DNA of 64,000 nt from Diploptera punctata (taxonomy: Eukaryota; Arthropoda; Insecta; Blattodea; Blaberidae), in contig JASPKZ010001601.1 in NCBI GenBank assembly GCA_030220185.1, forward strand, positions 1,258,938-1,322,937, in the 5' to 3' direction. The first letter of the stretch is position 1, and each line of letters opens with the position of its first letter. Shown here one piece after another: positions 52,744-63,440 of this stretch. The notes beneath the pieces were generated by a model. The model did no database searches, was not told the origin of the DNA, and saw only the letters and a list, made by a program, of their open reading frames with translations. The translations under genes and the position numbers were made by a program.

Positions 52744-53028
52744 TACTTACTTACTCACTGGCACTATCGAACCCGTAGTTTCATGGCCGCACGGACATAT
52801 GCTCTCCATACATCCTAATGCTTTCCAATCATTGCCTGTATAATCTACTTCCCTCAAATCATAGTTAATGTTATTCTGCCACCACATTCTTGGTCTACCA
52901 ACTGGGCGTTTTCCCTCTGGCTTTCCTACAAGAAGCCTCCATGCACGTCTTTCATTCCCCATACGTGCAACATGTCCTGCCCATCGCAGTCTACGAGACT
53001 TAACTGCTCTTATTATATCTGACTTGCT
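52744..53028 (-). pseudogene. LINE-A short insertion in Rep-A
   Basis: Minus frame: MGNERRAWRLLVGKPEGKRP and VGRPRMWWQNNINYDLREVD, 3' end CTTACTTACTCACTGGCACT. TTTAGTA on both sides is a probable short target duplication. Confidence 0.88.
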
Positions 53029-53170
53029 TTAGTAAAGAGCTTTATTTTATTCGTTAAATAGTCCTAACAAATGCCACTCTTGATTTCCAAATTCTCTAGA
53101 TAAATTCACTCCTCACTTCGTGAGTCGTGAATTTATCGATAATTTGGAAATCACTCGTGGCATTACTTAT
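53029..53170 (+). repeat. Second Rep-A copy, end with hairpin
   Basis: CGTTAAATAGTCCTAACAAA, then the hairpin GATAAATTCACTCCTCACTT / CGTGAGTCGTGAATTTATCG and TCACTCGTGGCATTACTTAT. Confidence 0.78.
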
Positions 53171-53772
53171 GAATATATCCTCGAGAACTTACGCGTTCTA
53201 CACCTGCTTGTGCCTTAAATTTTCTAACTTATTTTTTTGTGTGTCCCTTTAATCTATTTACGTCCCTTTCAATATCCACAACATTAAACTCTTCGTTATT
53301 ATCTTGAAGCACATTCGAGTTTGTTTACAACTCACTAACTCTGTGACTTGTGCGCTAGACGTGACCTGTTGCGGTCGCGATGCCTCCGTAGTCAGGATTA
53401 TTCAAGTGTGGTTTGTAGCTTGTGCCATAAAAACTTGCTAGATTTCTTCGTAACGCTACCAGAAAATCAATACATATTTTCTGTCAGAAGCAAGTGTTTC
53501 AGATTCAAGAAACCATTAAGACTTCCAAATCACAATTTTTAAATTTGTGTGATAGTCACGTCTGGCTTGAAACTCTTCATATATAAAAACTGAACTAGCG
53601 TTTTCAAAAACTTACACTTTTTTATAGTGAAACGTTATGATCCTCTAACGTCTAAACATTTTCAGATGTTATTTTGAATACTGCCAATTTATGGAATTTT
53701 GAAAGAAGCGTTTTGTTTGAAATAAAGTTCTGATAGTGTAACTATTCGCTAAACTTGAAAACATAGCCACAT

Positions 53773-53775
<3 letters not shown>
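53171..53775. other. No supported gene
   Basis: AT-rich. The 64-codon frame at 53348 has no domain. A (TA)n tract begins at 53776. Confidence 0.4.
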
Positions 53776-53805
<30 letters not shown>

Positions 53806-53840
53806 TAAACTTTTTTGACATTGAGCAATGCAAGCTTAAT

Positions 53841-54258
53841 ATGACAAGATAAGAAAAATAAATGCCTGGGCAGGATTTGAACCCGGACCTCTGAGTTGAT
53901 ATCTCAGTGCGCTACAAGGCGAATCCAGAACAAACATTTATTTTTCTTATACATATTCTCTATTATTACCAGATGTAGCGGGAACTCGGTCTCCACTGCC
54001 ATCTAGTAGCTACTAAAACAAGTAAGCAAATTGAAGAAATATTTTTTATTTATAGCAGTGATTTGCTTACTTGTTATAGTAGCTACCAGGTGGCAGTGAA
54101 GACCGAGTTCCCGCTACATCTGGTAATAATAGAGAATATGTATAAGAAAAATAAATGTTTGTTCTGGATTCGCCTGGTAGCGTAAGTGGTAGTGCACTGA
54201 GATATCAACTCAGAGGTCCGGGTTCAAATCCCGTCCAGGCATTTATTTTCTTATCTTG

Positions 54259-54262
<4 letters not shown>
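53841..54262. repeat. Large inverted repeat with tRNA-like sequence in each arm
   Basis: Arms 53841-54032 and about 54060-54262 are reverse complements with small indels. Shared words include GATGTAGCGGGAACTCGGT / ACCGAGTTCCCGCTACATC. The outer part of each arm holds a tRNA-like cloverleaf. On the right it is GCCTGGTAGCGTAAGTGGTA, the anticodon arm CTGAG-ATATCAA-CTCAG and GGGTTCAAATCCC, closed by CCAGGC. The whole lies between (TA)n tracts at 53776-53800 and 54262-54303. It could be a SINE pair in opposite orientation or a foldback element with a captured tRNA. Confidence 0.8.
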
Positions 54263-54304
<42 letters not shown>

Positions 54305-54312
54305 TAATTATG

Positions 54313-54603
54313 TTCAAGGACAGGTCTTTTACTGCAATCATAGCATTTTCAAGCTATGCTTGCAGCTTTATTAGGGAATTGTAGGTGTGGTAGCTTCCCG
54401 TTGCTTTCCACACCGGTGAAAGATGATGATTATGATGGCCATATGATTTCGGGGACCGTTTGGGCCTTAAAGTTTCCCTGGCATTTGTCTTACAGGTGAT
54501 AAAAAAACCGATAAAAACCTCACCCAGGAAAACTGCCCCGACCGGAGATCGAACCCGGGCCCGCTGCGTTACAAGGCAGCACGCTACCTCGAGACCACAG
54601 CGG

Positions 54604-54605
<2 letters not shown>
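54313..54605 (-). repeat. SINE-1 copy, end lost in (TA)n
   Basis: Begins TGTTCAAGGACAGGTC and ends at CCACAGCGGT, directly followed by (TA)n to 54652. The last bases of the head and the ATGGATGGA end are replaced by TA repeats. Confidence 0.9.
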
Positions 54606-54657
<52 letters not shown>

Positions 54658-54769
54658 GCACTATCGCTTGAAAATTAGTACACTGTTATATACATGTTTT
54701 AAACGGCGTAAATTCAATTAATGTAGAATTTACAATTTTAATTATTTTATATAAATAAATTTAACCAAA

Positions 54770-54850
54770 TTAGTATGGTTCAAATTCTTCCCTGTAGGGG
54801 GAAGAGAGACTAAATCCTTGTAAGGGAAAAACATCTGTTTCTTGTCTTCT
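54770..54850 (-). repeat. SINE-2 tail fragment
   Basis: AATTAGTATGGTTCAAATTC and TTCCCTGTAGGG match the SINE-2 3' region in plus orientation. The strand is therefore uncertain, and the rest of the element is missing. Confidence 0.5.
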
Positions 54851-55565
54851 TCCTTCCAAGTAGATTAGGGCAAGGCCTGTTATCGATTCTCTATAGGAAA
54901 AAATTTTTTTGTTTTTCCTCCAACGTTTCATAGGACGGCCAGACAACCAATCGAAGTGGACTATTATGATGCTTTTCAAGTCGTTATTTACGAAATTTTC
55001 AGTATGTGGGAAAACAGATGGCTTTACCAAAACAATAACATAAATAAACAGGTTATCCACGTTATCCAGAAATTATTGTCTGGATTTTTATTATTCGTAG
55101 TAGGTGAAAGGAAACCTCAACATTTATAATTTTCTATTAATAATTTTGTATTACACTGATATTTACATTTTTCTAAACGGCGTATAATTGAATTATATCC
55201 AATTACCCATTTTTAATTATTTTATATAAATAATTAAAAGTTGTAAGTTGCTCCGTACTGACCTAGTGTTGTTCTGATATTGTCGGTTCATCAGTAGATG
55301 GTTAAGGAAACCTTTTTATAAGTATATTTCTTAAACTGGTGTCGGCATGGATAAATATATTGATGTAAATTTTTAAACATTGTGTTACATTTTGTATTAT
55401 CGTACTATGTACATACGTTAATTAATTATTTCCCACATGTTAATTTTGCTTAGCTTATATTCATAAACGTACGGCTCTGTTAGGGTCTAGATTCTCATTT
55501 TCAGATAATTGTTTTATGTACTGTACGTTCTCTTGTTGGATTTTCGCTCGTCATTGTATCCATTA
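54851..55565. other. No feature recognised
   Basis: AT-rich spacer. The 96-codon minus frame at 54770-55060 is without domain. Confidence 0.4.
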
Positions 55566-56600
55566 CTAGCTAATATCCGGGTGCGCTGCTACGCCGATAT
55601 AAATGTAAATACGATTTGTCTTAAAATTGTTCGTTTCCAGATTAACTCCTACACCTAATGGTTTCAAAGCATAATAGATAGCGGCTAAACATTCGCCGTA
55701 GAAACGAACTTCCAATTTAACAAAGTTTTAATAACTTTGTCGGACGAACCAAACATTTATCTTTCACAGATTTCAGGGTAAACCCCCAACTCTAGTGTTC
55801 GGATTTCGCTAATTTTTTTAACTATGATTTACCCCGTCTATTTTTAATAGAAAAATACTGCGTTTCGTGGTGAATACATTCGAAAATTTGTTATACACTA
55901 GAGCAATTTGTTATAAAATTTTCGTTTCTGCTGAATTCCTAACCTACCCTTGTTTAGAGAATAATAGATAGCGGGTAAACACTTGCCGTGACGACCTTCA
56001 ATTTACAAAGTTTGTACTTTGCGTATGAACCAAGTCATGATTGTTAAAAGTCAATTTTTATTTTCAAATTTCATGGTAAATACTCCAACCTCTATGGTGT
56101 GTGTTGAAATATCGCTATATTTGTTTTACAATTATTTACTCCAGTGTCATTTTAATAGAAATTAATATGCGTTTCGTTGTGAAACTTCGAATTTATTGTA
56201 TACACATTAGAGCAATTTTTAAATTTGCGTTTCTGATGAATTCCTAACCTTTAACAGTTTTAGAGTAATAATAGATAGCGGTAAAACACTTGCCGTGGAC
56301 GAACTTCAATTTACAAAGTGTGTACTTGGCGACGAAAACCAAACATGATTGTTAAGAGTCAATTTTTATTTTCGGGATTTCAGGTAAACCCCCAACCTCT
56401 AGTGTTCGGATTTCGCTAATTTTTTAACAATATTTACCCCAGTCTATTTTAATAGAAGATTACTGCGTTTCGTTGTGAAACATCGAAAATTGTATACACT
56501 AGAGCAGTTTTTAAATTTTCATTTCTGCTGAACTCCTACACCTAACAGTTTTAGAGAATAATAGATAGCGGAAAACACGCCCGTTTTGAAACACAACTTT
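55566..56600 (-). mobile_element. Helitron-type 3' end followed by ~300-bp tandem repeats
   Basis: On the minus strand the sequence ends GGATATTAGCTAG then T, with GGCGTAGCAGCGCACCC just inside, as at 41238. Inward lie three and a half imperfect units of about 300 bp: ATAGATAGCGG at 55674, 55974, 56271 and 56571, each preceded by CTCCTA.CACCTAA-type sequence and followed by AACACTTGCCGT and TTTCGCTAATTTTTT. No coding capacity; non-autonomous. Confidence 0.7.
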
Positions 56601-57257
56601 TATGTCAAATTTCAAGGCAATCGACAGACTACTTTTGCAAACAAAAACCTGCATAGGCTGAAATTTTTTATAACCTGTATAAAGATTTTCCTTGTGGAAT
56701 GACAGTTCATTGCTCACGGAAAATCTGATCCAATGGCACTCCCGGTCGCCCTCGGTTTCATTCTATTCCCGCGCATGCGTTTGACATTCACTTCCCACTC
56801 CCCTCAATTCGCCAACAGTCATCATAGACGCAATACTTGACTGGTTTTAATAATAATTTGCGTATCCTAATTTTCTTAAAATATCTAATTTTCGTGTTTA
56901 AGTAACACACATAATTAATTCTTGTAATATTTTAGTAATGAGGTAGTTTGGAAATTATTATTCCGTTTATAATGATAGAATGTGTTGTTAGCCTTGTTAA
57001 CTCTTCTCTGTACAGACGAGCTTGTTGACAACTTAGTTCTCCAATGTGTACAGTGAAAAGTCTCTCGGGACGGAAGTAAACTCTTCTTCTAGTGTCATAG
57101 ATTTACGGCACGTAAAAGAACCCCGATTAGTTTTGCGACGCTAATAATTTGAGTTGTTAAAGAACGTAGTTAAATTAAATATTGACTAATACAGTCAAGT
57201 TTTATAAAACTCTGAGTAGGCCTAGGTAAAAATGGAAAAGGGGAAAATATATATACA
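56601..57257. other. Unassigned sequence
   Basis: The first 100 bp may belong to the Helitron-like element (TTTATGTCAAATTTCAAGGC). A patch ATTTACGGCACGTAAAAGAA at 57102 is a repeat word also seen near 330. No gene. Confidence 0.35.
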
Positions 57258-57376
57258 TAGTGTGGAAAGCAACGGGAAGCTACCACACCTACAATTCCCT
57301 AGTAAAGCTGCAAGCATAGCATGGAAATGCTATGATTGCAGTGAAGGACCTGCCTTCGGGCAGAATTACTATGGAT

Positions 57377-57380
<4 letters not shown>
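57258..57380 (+). repeat. SINE-1 distal fragment
   Basis: Only the last 120 bp (GTGGAAAGCAACGGGAAGCT to ACTATGGATGGATAT), then (TA)n to 57425. It faces the next SINE-1 copy tail to tail. Confidence 0.9.
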
Positions 57381-57423
<43 letters not shown>

Positions 57424-57425
<2 letters not shown>

Positions 57426-57748
57426 CCATCGTAATTCTGCCCCGGGCAGGTCTTCCACTGCAATTTTCATCTATAGCTTTGCAGCTTTACTAGGGAATTA
57501 TAGGTGTGGTAGTCTTCCCGTTGCTTTCCACACCGGTGAAGGATGATGATCATGATAATGATAAGGATGATGATGATGGCCTGATGATTTTCGGGGAAAG
57601 TTGGGCCCTAAGCTTCCTGACATTTGTCTTACAGGTGAGGAAAAACTCAAAAAAAAACCTGACCCATGAGCCTTTGTCCCGAACGGGAATCAAACCCGGC
57701 CCGCTGTGTGACAAGGCAGCACGCTATCTCGAGACCACAGCGGTGGAC
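57424..57748 (-). repeat. SINE-1 copy, full length
   Basis: From TATCCATCGTAATTCTGCCC to the head ending CCACAGCGGTGG, bounded by (TA)n on both sides (57378-57425 and 57749-57780). Confidence 0.92.
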
Positions 57749-57783
<35 letters not shown>

Positions 57784-58102
57784 ATAAATATATCTTATAT
57801 ATGCAAATTGTTTGTATATTTGTTTGTTTGTTGTTGTGCGGCCATACCGTTGATCCGATTGTGATGGGGTTTTTTGCAAAATGTTCAGGAGATTCGCGGG
57901 ATGAACATAGGCTATAAGAGAGTTGTGAGACGTAACTCCTACACCCTTAAAAATCGCCCTTTGTAGTGGAAAACGTGAAAAAAGTAGCTCTTTGGACGCT
58001 TAAATGGCTTACGCTGCCTAAACCATAAGAAATACACAAAATTAATGTACACAGAATTGAATATCTCAAAAAGCTCTACAAAAAAGTCCGCGACAGCATA
58101 TG

Positions 58103-58161
58103 TTTATCTCTTACGGATAACTCACAAAACCATTTTTGTCTTTCATGGATGCCAAGAGTCT
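58103..58161 (-). repeat. Single copy of the 60-bp satellite unit
   Basis: On the minus strand: GACTCTTGGCATCCATGAAA, then GACAAAAATGGTTTTGTGAG and TTATCCGTAAGAGATAAA. It is one unit only, joined to the same SINE-3 on one side and the same ACATATGCTGTCGCGGACTT on the other as the first and last units of the big array. Confidence 0.95.
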
Positions 58162-58164
58162 CGC

Positions 58165-58310
58165 GCCGTAGCCGAGTGGTTAAGGCAGAAGTCTTGGCGC
58201 AGAAATGCGGAACTTACGCTGGTTCGAGTCTCTACCGGGGAAGAAATTTTTCTCATGGAATGTCGGCCAGTATGGGACCGGTGCATGGTGGGTCAGAAAT
58301 GAAATCTAGC
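58165..58310 (+). repeat. Truncated SINE-3 inside the Helitron
   Basis: GCCGTAGCCGAGTGGTTAAG, B-box GGTTCGAGTCTC, body to CCGGTGCATGG, then the Helitron sequence GTGGGTCAGAAATGAAATCT. Same boundary as 12640-12767. Confidence 0.88.
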
Positions 58311-58724
58311 TGGGGGGAAAAAAAAAAAAACTATTTCGACTCACTCTCATCAATTTATCTTTTTTTTTTCACTCTAATATAATTGTTATATGAGGGTTCT
58401 TAACTTATCTGCAAAGGAGGGTACAATTCTAATGTTCATGAGTATGTGACGTCGTCATTCACACTTCTTGAGCCACAACAGAAGGCTGTAAGAGGTTTTC
58501 TTGCGAACTTATTTAATATCTAATTATGTCCTAATTGCTGAATTTTATGGTAACAAAGTAACATCTTTTTATCGTCCGCCCATGACATTAGAATTGAACG
58601 TTCGGGCAGGACAATGTCTGCCGGGTGTCACGCTAGTATATATAATTCAATTTAATTTCTGACATTGAGTTGATCTCTTATTCAGGTAGGCCCTTCATGT
58701 ACTTGTGCGGTCAAAAAAAAGTAT

Positions 58725-59040
58725 AGGCTATGTGTGATCCGCCTGATCCAGATTGTGATTTCAATAACGTTTTATTGTCTCTTGAAAATATTTTTAAGGG
58801 CCCTAGCATTAATAATCATCCACTTCTGATCTCAGAAGATTTTAATGCAAAACATCAAGGATGGGGTGAGACTTACGGTGGCATTAAAGGAAGACTTGGA
58901 AAAAGGAAACGTGGTACACCAAAGCCAACGTGGATATAAGGGAATTCAAGACAACATGAAGAAGATAAATATGACAGAAGCAGACAGGCAAGACCGGCAA
59001 GTGTGGAAGAAAAAATATTGGTTGAGGAATACGTGTTAAT
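58725..59040 (+). pseudogene. LINE chimera: endonuclease fragment joined to an RT C-terminus
   Basis: CDPPDPDCDFNNVLLSLENI and LLISEDFNAKHQGWG match the endonuclease (EEP) domain of Jockey-type LINEs, where DFNAxH is the catalytic motif. From about 58875 the sequence changes to LGKRKRGTPKPTWI and, after a shift, NMTEADRQDRQVWKK, the extreme C-terminus of a different RT. The 2-3 kb normally between them is missing. Confidence 0.78.
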
Positions 59041-59283
59041 ATACGTGGAAATCACTATGAAATAAAAGGTAACTATCAGTTAGGCCAATGAAGTTGCGGT
59101 CGAGTACAGTTAATTTCAAACATTACCTTCGTAATTAGCTGATAGGGCTCGGAATAAAACTACATCATAATGTCTTCCTAGTAGAAAGCAACCCTGATTT
59201 AACTGTGAATAGAATCTTCTTACTTACTAGGAGTACATCGAGGATTTCAAATATTGAGAAATAATTGTCTGCCTCCCAGATTG

Positions 59284-59358
59284 CTTGAATAGCACAATTG
59301 GTAATGCGCCAGCGCGTAAATCTGGAGATCTTGGTTCAAATCCCGGTTGAGGCAGAAA
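59284..59358 (+). repeat. tRNA-like sequence
   Basis: TAGCACAATTGGTAATGC (A-box/D-arm), CCAG...CTGG anticodon stem, GGTTCAAATCCCGG (B-box/T-arm) and GAGGCA at the 3' side pairing partly with TGCTTGA. Mismatches in the acceptor and anticodon stems point to a tRNA pseudogene or SINE head. Confidence 0.55.
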
Positions 59359-59842
59359 ATTTAATATTTAGATGTAATTAGTAAATGTCATAAATTAAAT
59401 GTGTTAAGGTGTTTTTAGTGAGTTTCTATGACATTTAATTAATTTATTGCTTGTTACATGTGTAGGAGTGGGTTTTAAACAGTACGTCATATGCATGGGG
59501 AATACCGACAAGTGGTTTTCTAGTTTGAATAGAGTGTTTTATACCTTTCTATTTTCCTCCGCCCAAGAATTAAAAAGCAGATGGCGTGATAAGCTGGGTT
59601 ATAAATATATAATTTAAACTCTGGTGTACTTTGTGCTTTCCAGAGTTTCTGGTACTCATTTTTAAAAGAGATTAACGGGTTTCTTGGACATTAATGAATG
59701 AATCCAGAATATTCAGTCCATCGTTGGTTTCGCGGCTCTTAATAACTGACAAACTTCAATTAACAAGAAAAAAAAAAAAAACCTTCACTATTTTAACCAG
59801 TTACGTGTGGAATTTATTTAATTTTATTGTTCAGTATATATT
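59359..59842. other. No feature recognised
   Basis: AT-rich spacer with an A-run at 59769-59781. Confidence 0.4.
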
Positions 59843-60160
59843 TATTTAGAGGCGGCTTTGTGACGCAAGCTGTTAGATGCTCGTTTCTCACCACTGGGGT
59901 CCCCAGATCGAGTCTCTGTCACTCCATGTGGGTTTCGTTGTGGACGAAACGGAGCTTCGACAGGTTTTCCTCGGGTTCCTCCCGTTTTCCCCTTCCACAA
60001 TTTCATTCCACCATTTCTCCTTACTTATCTCATCCATTTCATTCATCTACCTGTGTGATAGTGCGTCAGGCGTGGTGGGTCGGCTCCCTTGGAATCTGGA
60101 ACCTTAGGAGTTTGGGTGGAAAGTTCCAGCCTCTCGGTTTTACCTTTCTCCACATTTAAT
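59843..60160 (+). repeat. Possible SINE with tRNA-like head and CT-rich body
   Basis: GTGACGCAAGCTGTTAGATG could be an A-box region and CCAGATCGAGTCTC a B-box. A body follows rich in TTTCATTCCACC / CTCATCCATTTC. Only one copy is seen here. The two overlapping frames (59827-60159) are unlikely to be coding. Confidence 0.45.
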
Positions 60161-60740
60161 TCTGTAGTTAAAAATTGATATATTGAATCTCACTCCCTTG
60201 TAAAAGTTAAAATAAATAAAAATATTGAACCTTGTGTTTTACTTATTAATCATTTCTAAGATTAAATTTTTCTACAATAGTTTTATTTAATTATGTTTTG
60301 TTTATTTATACTATTAATTAAAATGTTGTTAAATCTCCAATTAAAATTAAAAGTTAAATATAATTTAATATTAAATATCATTGATTAAAGAACTAAAAGA
60401 TTAAAAATCATAAAATGTTCGCCAACTTATCATCATCATCACCATCATCATCGATTTTAAGTTGTTTTGTATGAACAATAATATTTTGATGATTCAGTTT
60501 TCCTTTAATTTCCAGATTAGTGACATATCTGCCCGCCTGGGAGATCTTCCTCAATATCCTATTTTCTTTTTTAAAATTGTAATTTTTGTAAAAGTGTTTT
60601 AGCATCGCACCAGGAGCTGGCTGCATACGTAGTTTCCTGGTAAAGGTATACACGTGCAGTTTTCTCATTATTAATTTTAAGCTTCCAGTCCGTACACCAT
60701 TCTTCTATGTTTTCTAGGTGTCATCCACAGACCTCTATAT
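60161..60740. other. No feature recognised
   Basis: Very AT-rich. An ATC run near 60430 creates a short acidic frame on the minus strand. Confidence 0.4.
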
Positions 60741-61213
60741 ATAATAGTAATAATAATAATATTAATAATAATAATAATAAATAATAAATAGCTTTATTTT
60801 ACCTGGTAGAGTTAAGGCCTTAAGGCTTTGTCTGCCACTCAACCAGGTTTTTTAAAAAAAATACAAAAAAAAATAGTCTTACAACTTACATAAACAATTA
60901 CATATAATAAAACGATATAATACAATCAATATTTATAATCTGTTTTGATTTACTCTAAATTTAACGAATGAAATGTATAATATGTTCCTTATCTCATCCC
61001 TCGACCCGACCCTGAGTTGGACACGAGTCGAGGATATTTATATATTTATTTAGACTGGAATTATAGTAATCTTGCTTTTTTCCAATCAACCTGAGCAAAT
61101 ATAACAATCATAATAATTTTTATAATCTTAGACACTAAATGAAAATTTGATCAAACTGGCAATAATAAGAGTAATAAGTAAACCTTGTAATGCCTGTTCG
61201 AGGGATAATAACA

Positions 61214-61253
<40 letters not shown>

Positions 61254-61254
61254 C
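60741..61254 (-). repeat. LINE-F-related 3' end with (TAA)n tails
   Basis: (TAA)n at 60744-60790, then TTTTACCTGGTAGAGTTAAG and GTCTGCCACTCAACCAGGTT inverted, and degraded 3'-UTR sequence. A second (TAA)n at 61215-61252 borders LINE-A. Confidence 0.7.
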
Positions 61255-62035
61255 TATTGAGTAACACTAAGAAATTAGGACTGGAAGTAAATATCAATAA
61301 AACTAAATATATGGTCACACGTAGAAATACAATATATAATGGAAATGGACAGCTAATGAGTAATGATCAATGAGGGAAATTTCGAGGAAGTGGCTGAATT
61401 CAAATACCTAGGAACAATAATCACAAATAGGAATGAGATGCACAAAGAATTAAACATGGGCTGAATTCTGGAAATGCGTGCTATTATGTATTGCAGAGAC
61501 TTTTCATGTCCCAACTCCTTTCAAAAAAACGTTAAACTGAAAATATATAAAACTATTATTCTACCAGTTATATTATATGGGTGCGAAACATGGACTCTTA
61601 CTTTAAGGGAGGAAAGGAGATTACAAGTATTGTGAGAATAAAGTACTTAGGAAAATTTTTTGGACCAAAGAGAGATGAACAGACAGGTGGATGGAGAAGA
61701 CTACATAGCAATGAACTACATGGTATTTATAGGAAGCCAGATATAATAAGAACAGTTAAGTCTTGTAGACTGCGATGGGCAGGACATGTTGCACGTATGA
61801 GGAATGAAACACTTCCATGGAAGCTTCTTGTAGGAAAGTCAGAGGGAAAACGCCCAGTTGGTAGACCAAGAATGAGATGGGAGAATAACATTAACTATGA
61901 TGTGAGGGGAAGTAGACTATACAGGGAATGATTGGAAAACATTAGCTCAGGATAGGGATGTATGGAGAGCTTATGTCTCCGCGGCCATGAACCTACGGGT
62001 TCGATAGTGCCAGTGAGTAAGTAAGTAAATAAGTA
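61255..62035 (+). pseudogene. LINE-A copy
   Basis: From AACTATTGAGTAACACTAAG (LLSNTKKLGLEVNINKTKYM) through CETWTLTLREERRLQV to KRPVGRPRMRWENNINYDVR, ending CCAGTGAG(TAAG)n. At least three frame breaks (near 61350, 61450 and 61530). Confidence 0.9.
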
Positions 62036-62550
62036 AGTAAATAGCTTTATTTTACCTGGCAGAGTTAGAAGGCCTTGTCTGCCACTCAACCAGGTTTTAA
62101 AAAATACAAAAAAAAATAGTCTTACATCTAAATTACAATAAACATAAACGATTACATGTTATGAATACAATACAATTAATATTTATAATGTATTTTGATT
62201 TGCTGTAAATTTAAGGAATTAAATATATAATATGTACAACATATATAAAAAAGGAGCAAAATATTATTAATGACATAGCATAAATTGAAATAAATAGAGA
62301 AAAAAATATTATTAGACAACAGGTAACTGTATAGGCGAGACTTAAAGGTGCAAAGTGTGCGGCAACCCCTGATAGGATGGGATGAGATGAATCATTCCTT
62401 ATTGGAGATGTGTAATATAGACAATGTCTCATAAATAATGTATTTAAAAAATATATTTAGAATATTTTCTGACAGGATACTGTAATGCAAAACAGTCTTC
62501 TCAATAATACATTCATTAAATCGCGTACGAAATTGTCTGCCATTCGCCCT
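62036..62550 (-). pseudogene. LINE-F-related RT C-terminus and 3' UTR
   Basis: Plus-strand start AGCTTTATTTTACCTGGCAG is the inverted 3' end. The minus strand encodes SHPIRGCRTLCTFKSRLYSY near 62330-62390 and RQFRTRFNECIIEKTVLHYS upstream. This is an RT tail of the Jockey/CR1-like kind in a partly open frame. Confidence 0.75.
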
Positions 62551-62554
62551 TAGG

Positions 62555-63440
62555 AAAATGTTAGTAGAAACACTTGCAATGCCCCATTTTGATTATTGTG
62601 ACTCTCTTTTTACAGACTTAAATAATATTTTCACTCAAAGACTTCAACATGTTCATAATTCGCAAATTCGCAAATTTGACCATGTTACACCGTCCCTGTA
62701 ACAATTATCGTGGTTTCGTCTAAGAGATCGTAGAACTGTCCATTCCCTATCCCTTCTCTATAAAATCCTTCACATATCATCGCCTAATTATTTATCACGC
62801 CGCTTCATCAGACTATCCGACACACATAATCTTGACACTCGATCCCATCAGCACATTGTCCTTTATATCCCTCCTCATCACACTGTATTATTATTCATTA
62901 TCTTTACGGTGTCACTTACCAAAACATGGAATTCCCTTCCACCCTATGTCAGTGACTGTCAAACTATAACATCCTTCAAAAACAACTACAGAATTATTTA
63001 ATAACAAAGTAACTTATACACCTCACTGATAGCATTCTTTTAACAATTAATAATTCAATTATTTTTGTAAAATAATATAAGGGTAACAAATATTTTGATT
63101 GTTTTGTTTTAAATATTTTAATAATCGTAAATAGTTTTTTCTATATCTCATTATTTTTCTTTGTTTTTTATATACACTAGACAGGGACAATTTAATATGT
63201 CTTGCTTGTATACATTTTATTATTAGTTTTAGTCTTAATTTTAACTAACATTAACTGGTTGCATTATAGATCGTAATATAATAGATATTATCTTTTTGAT
63301 CAAATTTTTATCTAGTATTAATATTAGAGTTAATTGTGATTGTTATATTCTGATGTAACATATGTTTGTCCTGGTGAGTGGAAGAGAAGGCCACATGGCC
63401 TTAACTCCACCAGGCTAAATAAATCTAATCCAAAATCTAA
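62555..63440 (+). pseudogene. LINE-F: RT C-terminus with 3' UTR
   Basis: Reads LVETLAMPHFDYCDSLFTDL, FRLRDRRTVHSLSLLYKILH, RRFIRLSDTHNLDTRSHQHI and KTWNSLPPYVSDCQTITSFK, then a stop. MPHFDYCD and WNSLPP are typical of CR1/L2/Jockey-like RT thumbs. One TAA (near 62700) and a gap around HVHNSQIRKFDHVTPSL interrupt it. The 3' UTR ends CACCAGGCTAAATAAATCTA. Confidence 0.9.

Larger units (their letters stand above)
57793..58636 (+). mobile_element. Non-autonomous Helitron, complete, with one satellite unit
   Basis: Starts TC after A (57792) and ends CTAG before T, the Helitron insertion rule. A GC hairpin, GGGCAG...CTGCC, at about 58602-58622 precedes the CTAG end. The 5' region with TTTGTTTGTTTGTTG, GTTGATCCGATTGTGATGGG and ATGAACATAGGCTAT resembles the conserved 5' region of arthropod Helitrons (family knowledge). 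No Rep/helicase is encoded at 844 bp. It contains one 60-bp satellite unit and a truncated SINE-3 in the order seen at 12.5-16.8 kb. Confidence 0.82.

Noticed and set aside
53870..53940. Functional tRNA gene pair in the foldback
   Set aside because: Acceptor and T-stem mismatches, and identical inverted copies inside a repeat. tRNA-like is the safer call.
59827..60159. 110-codon frame as a gene
   Set aside because: It lies in a CT-rich SINE-like unit with tRNA-like boxes and an overlapping frame of similar length.
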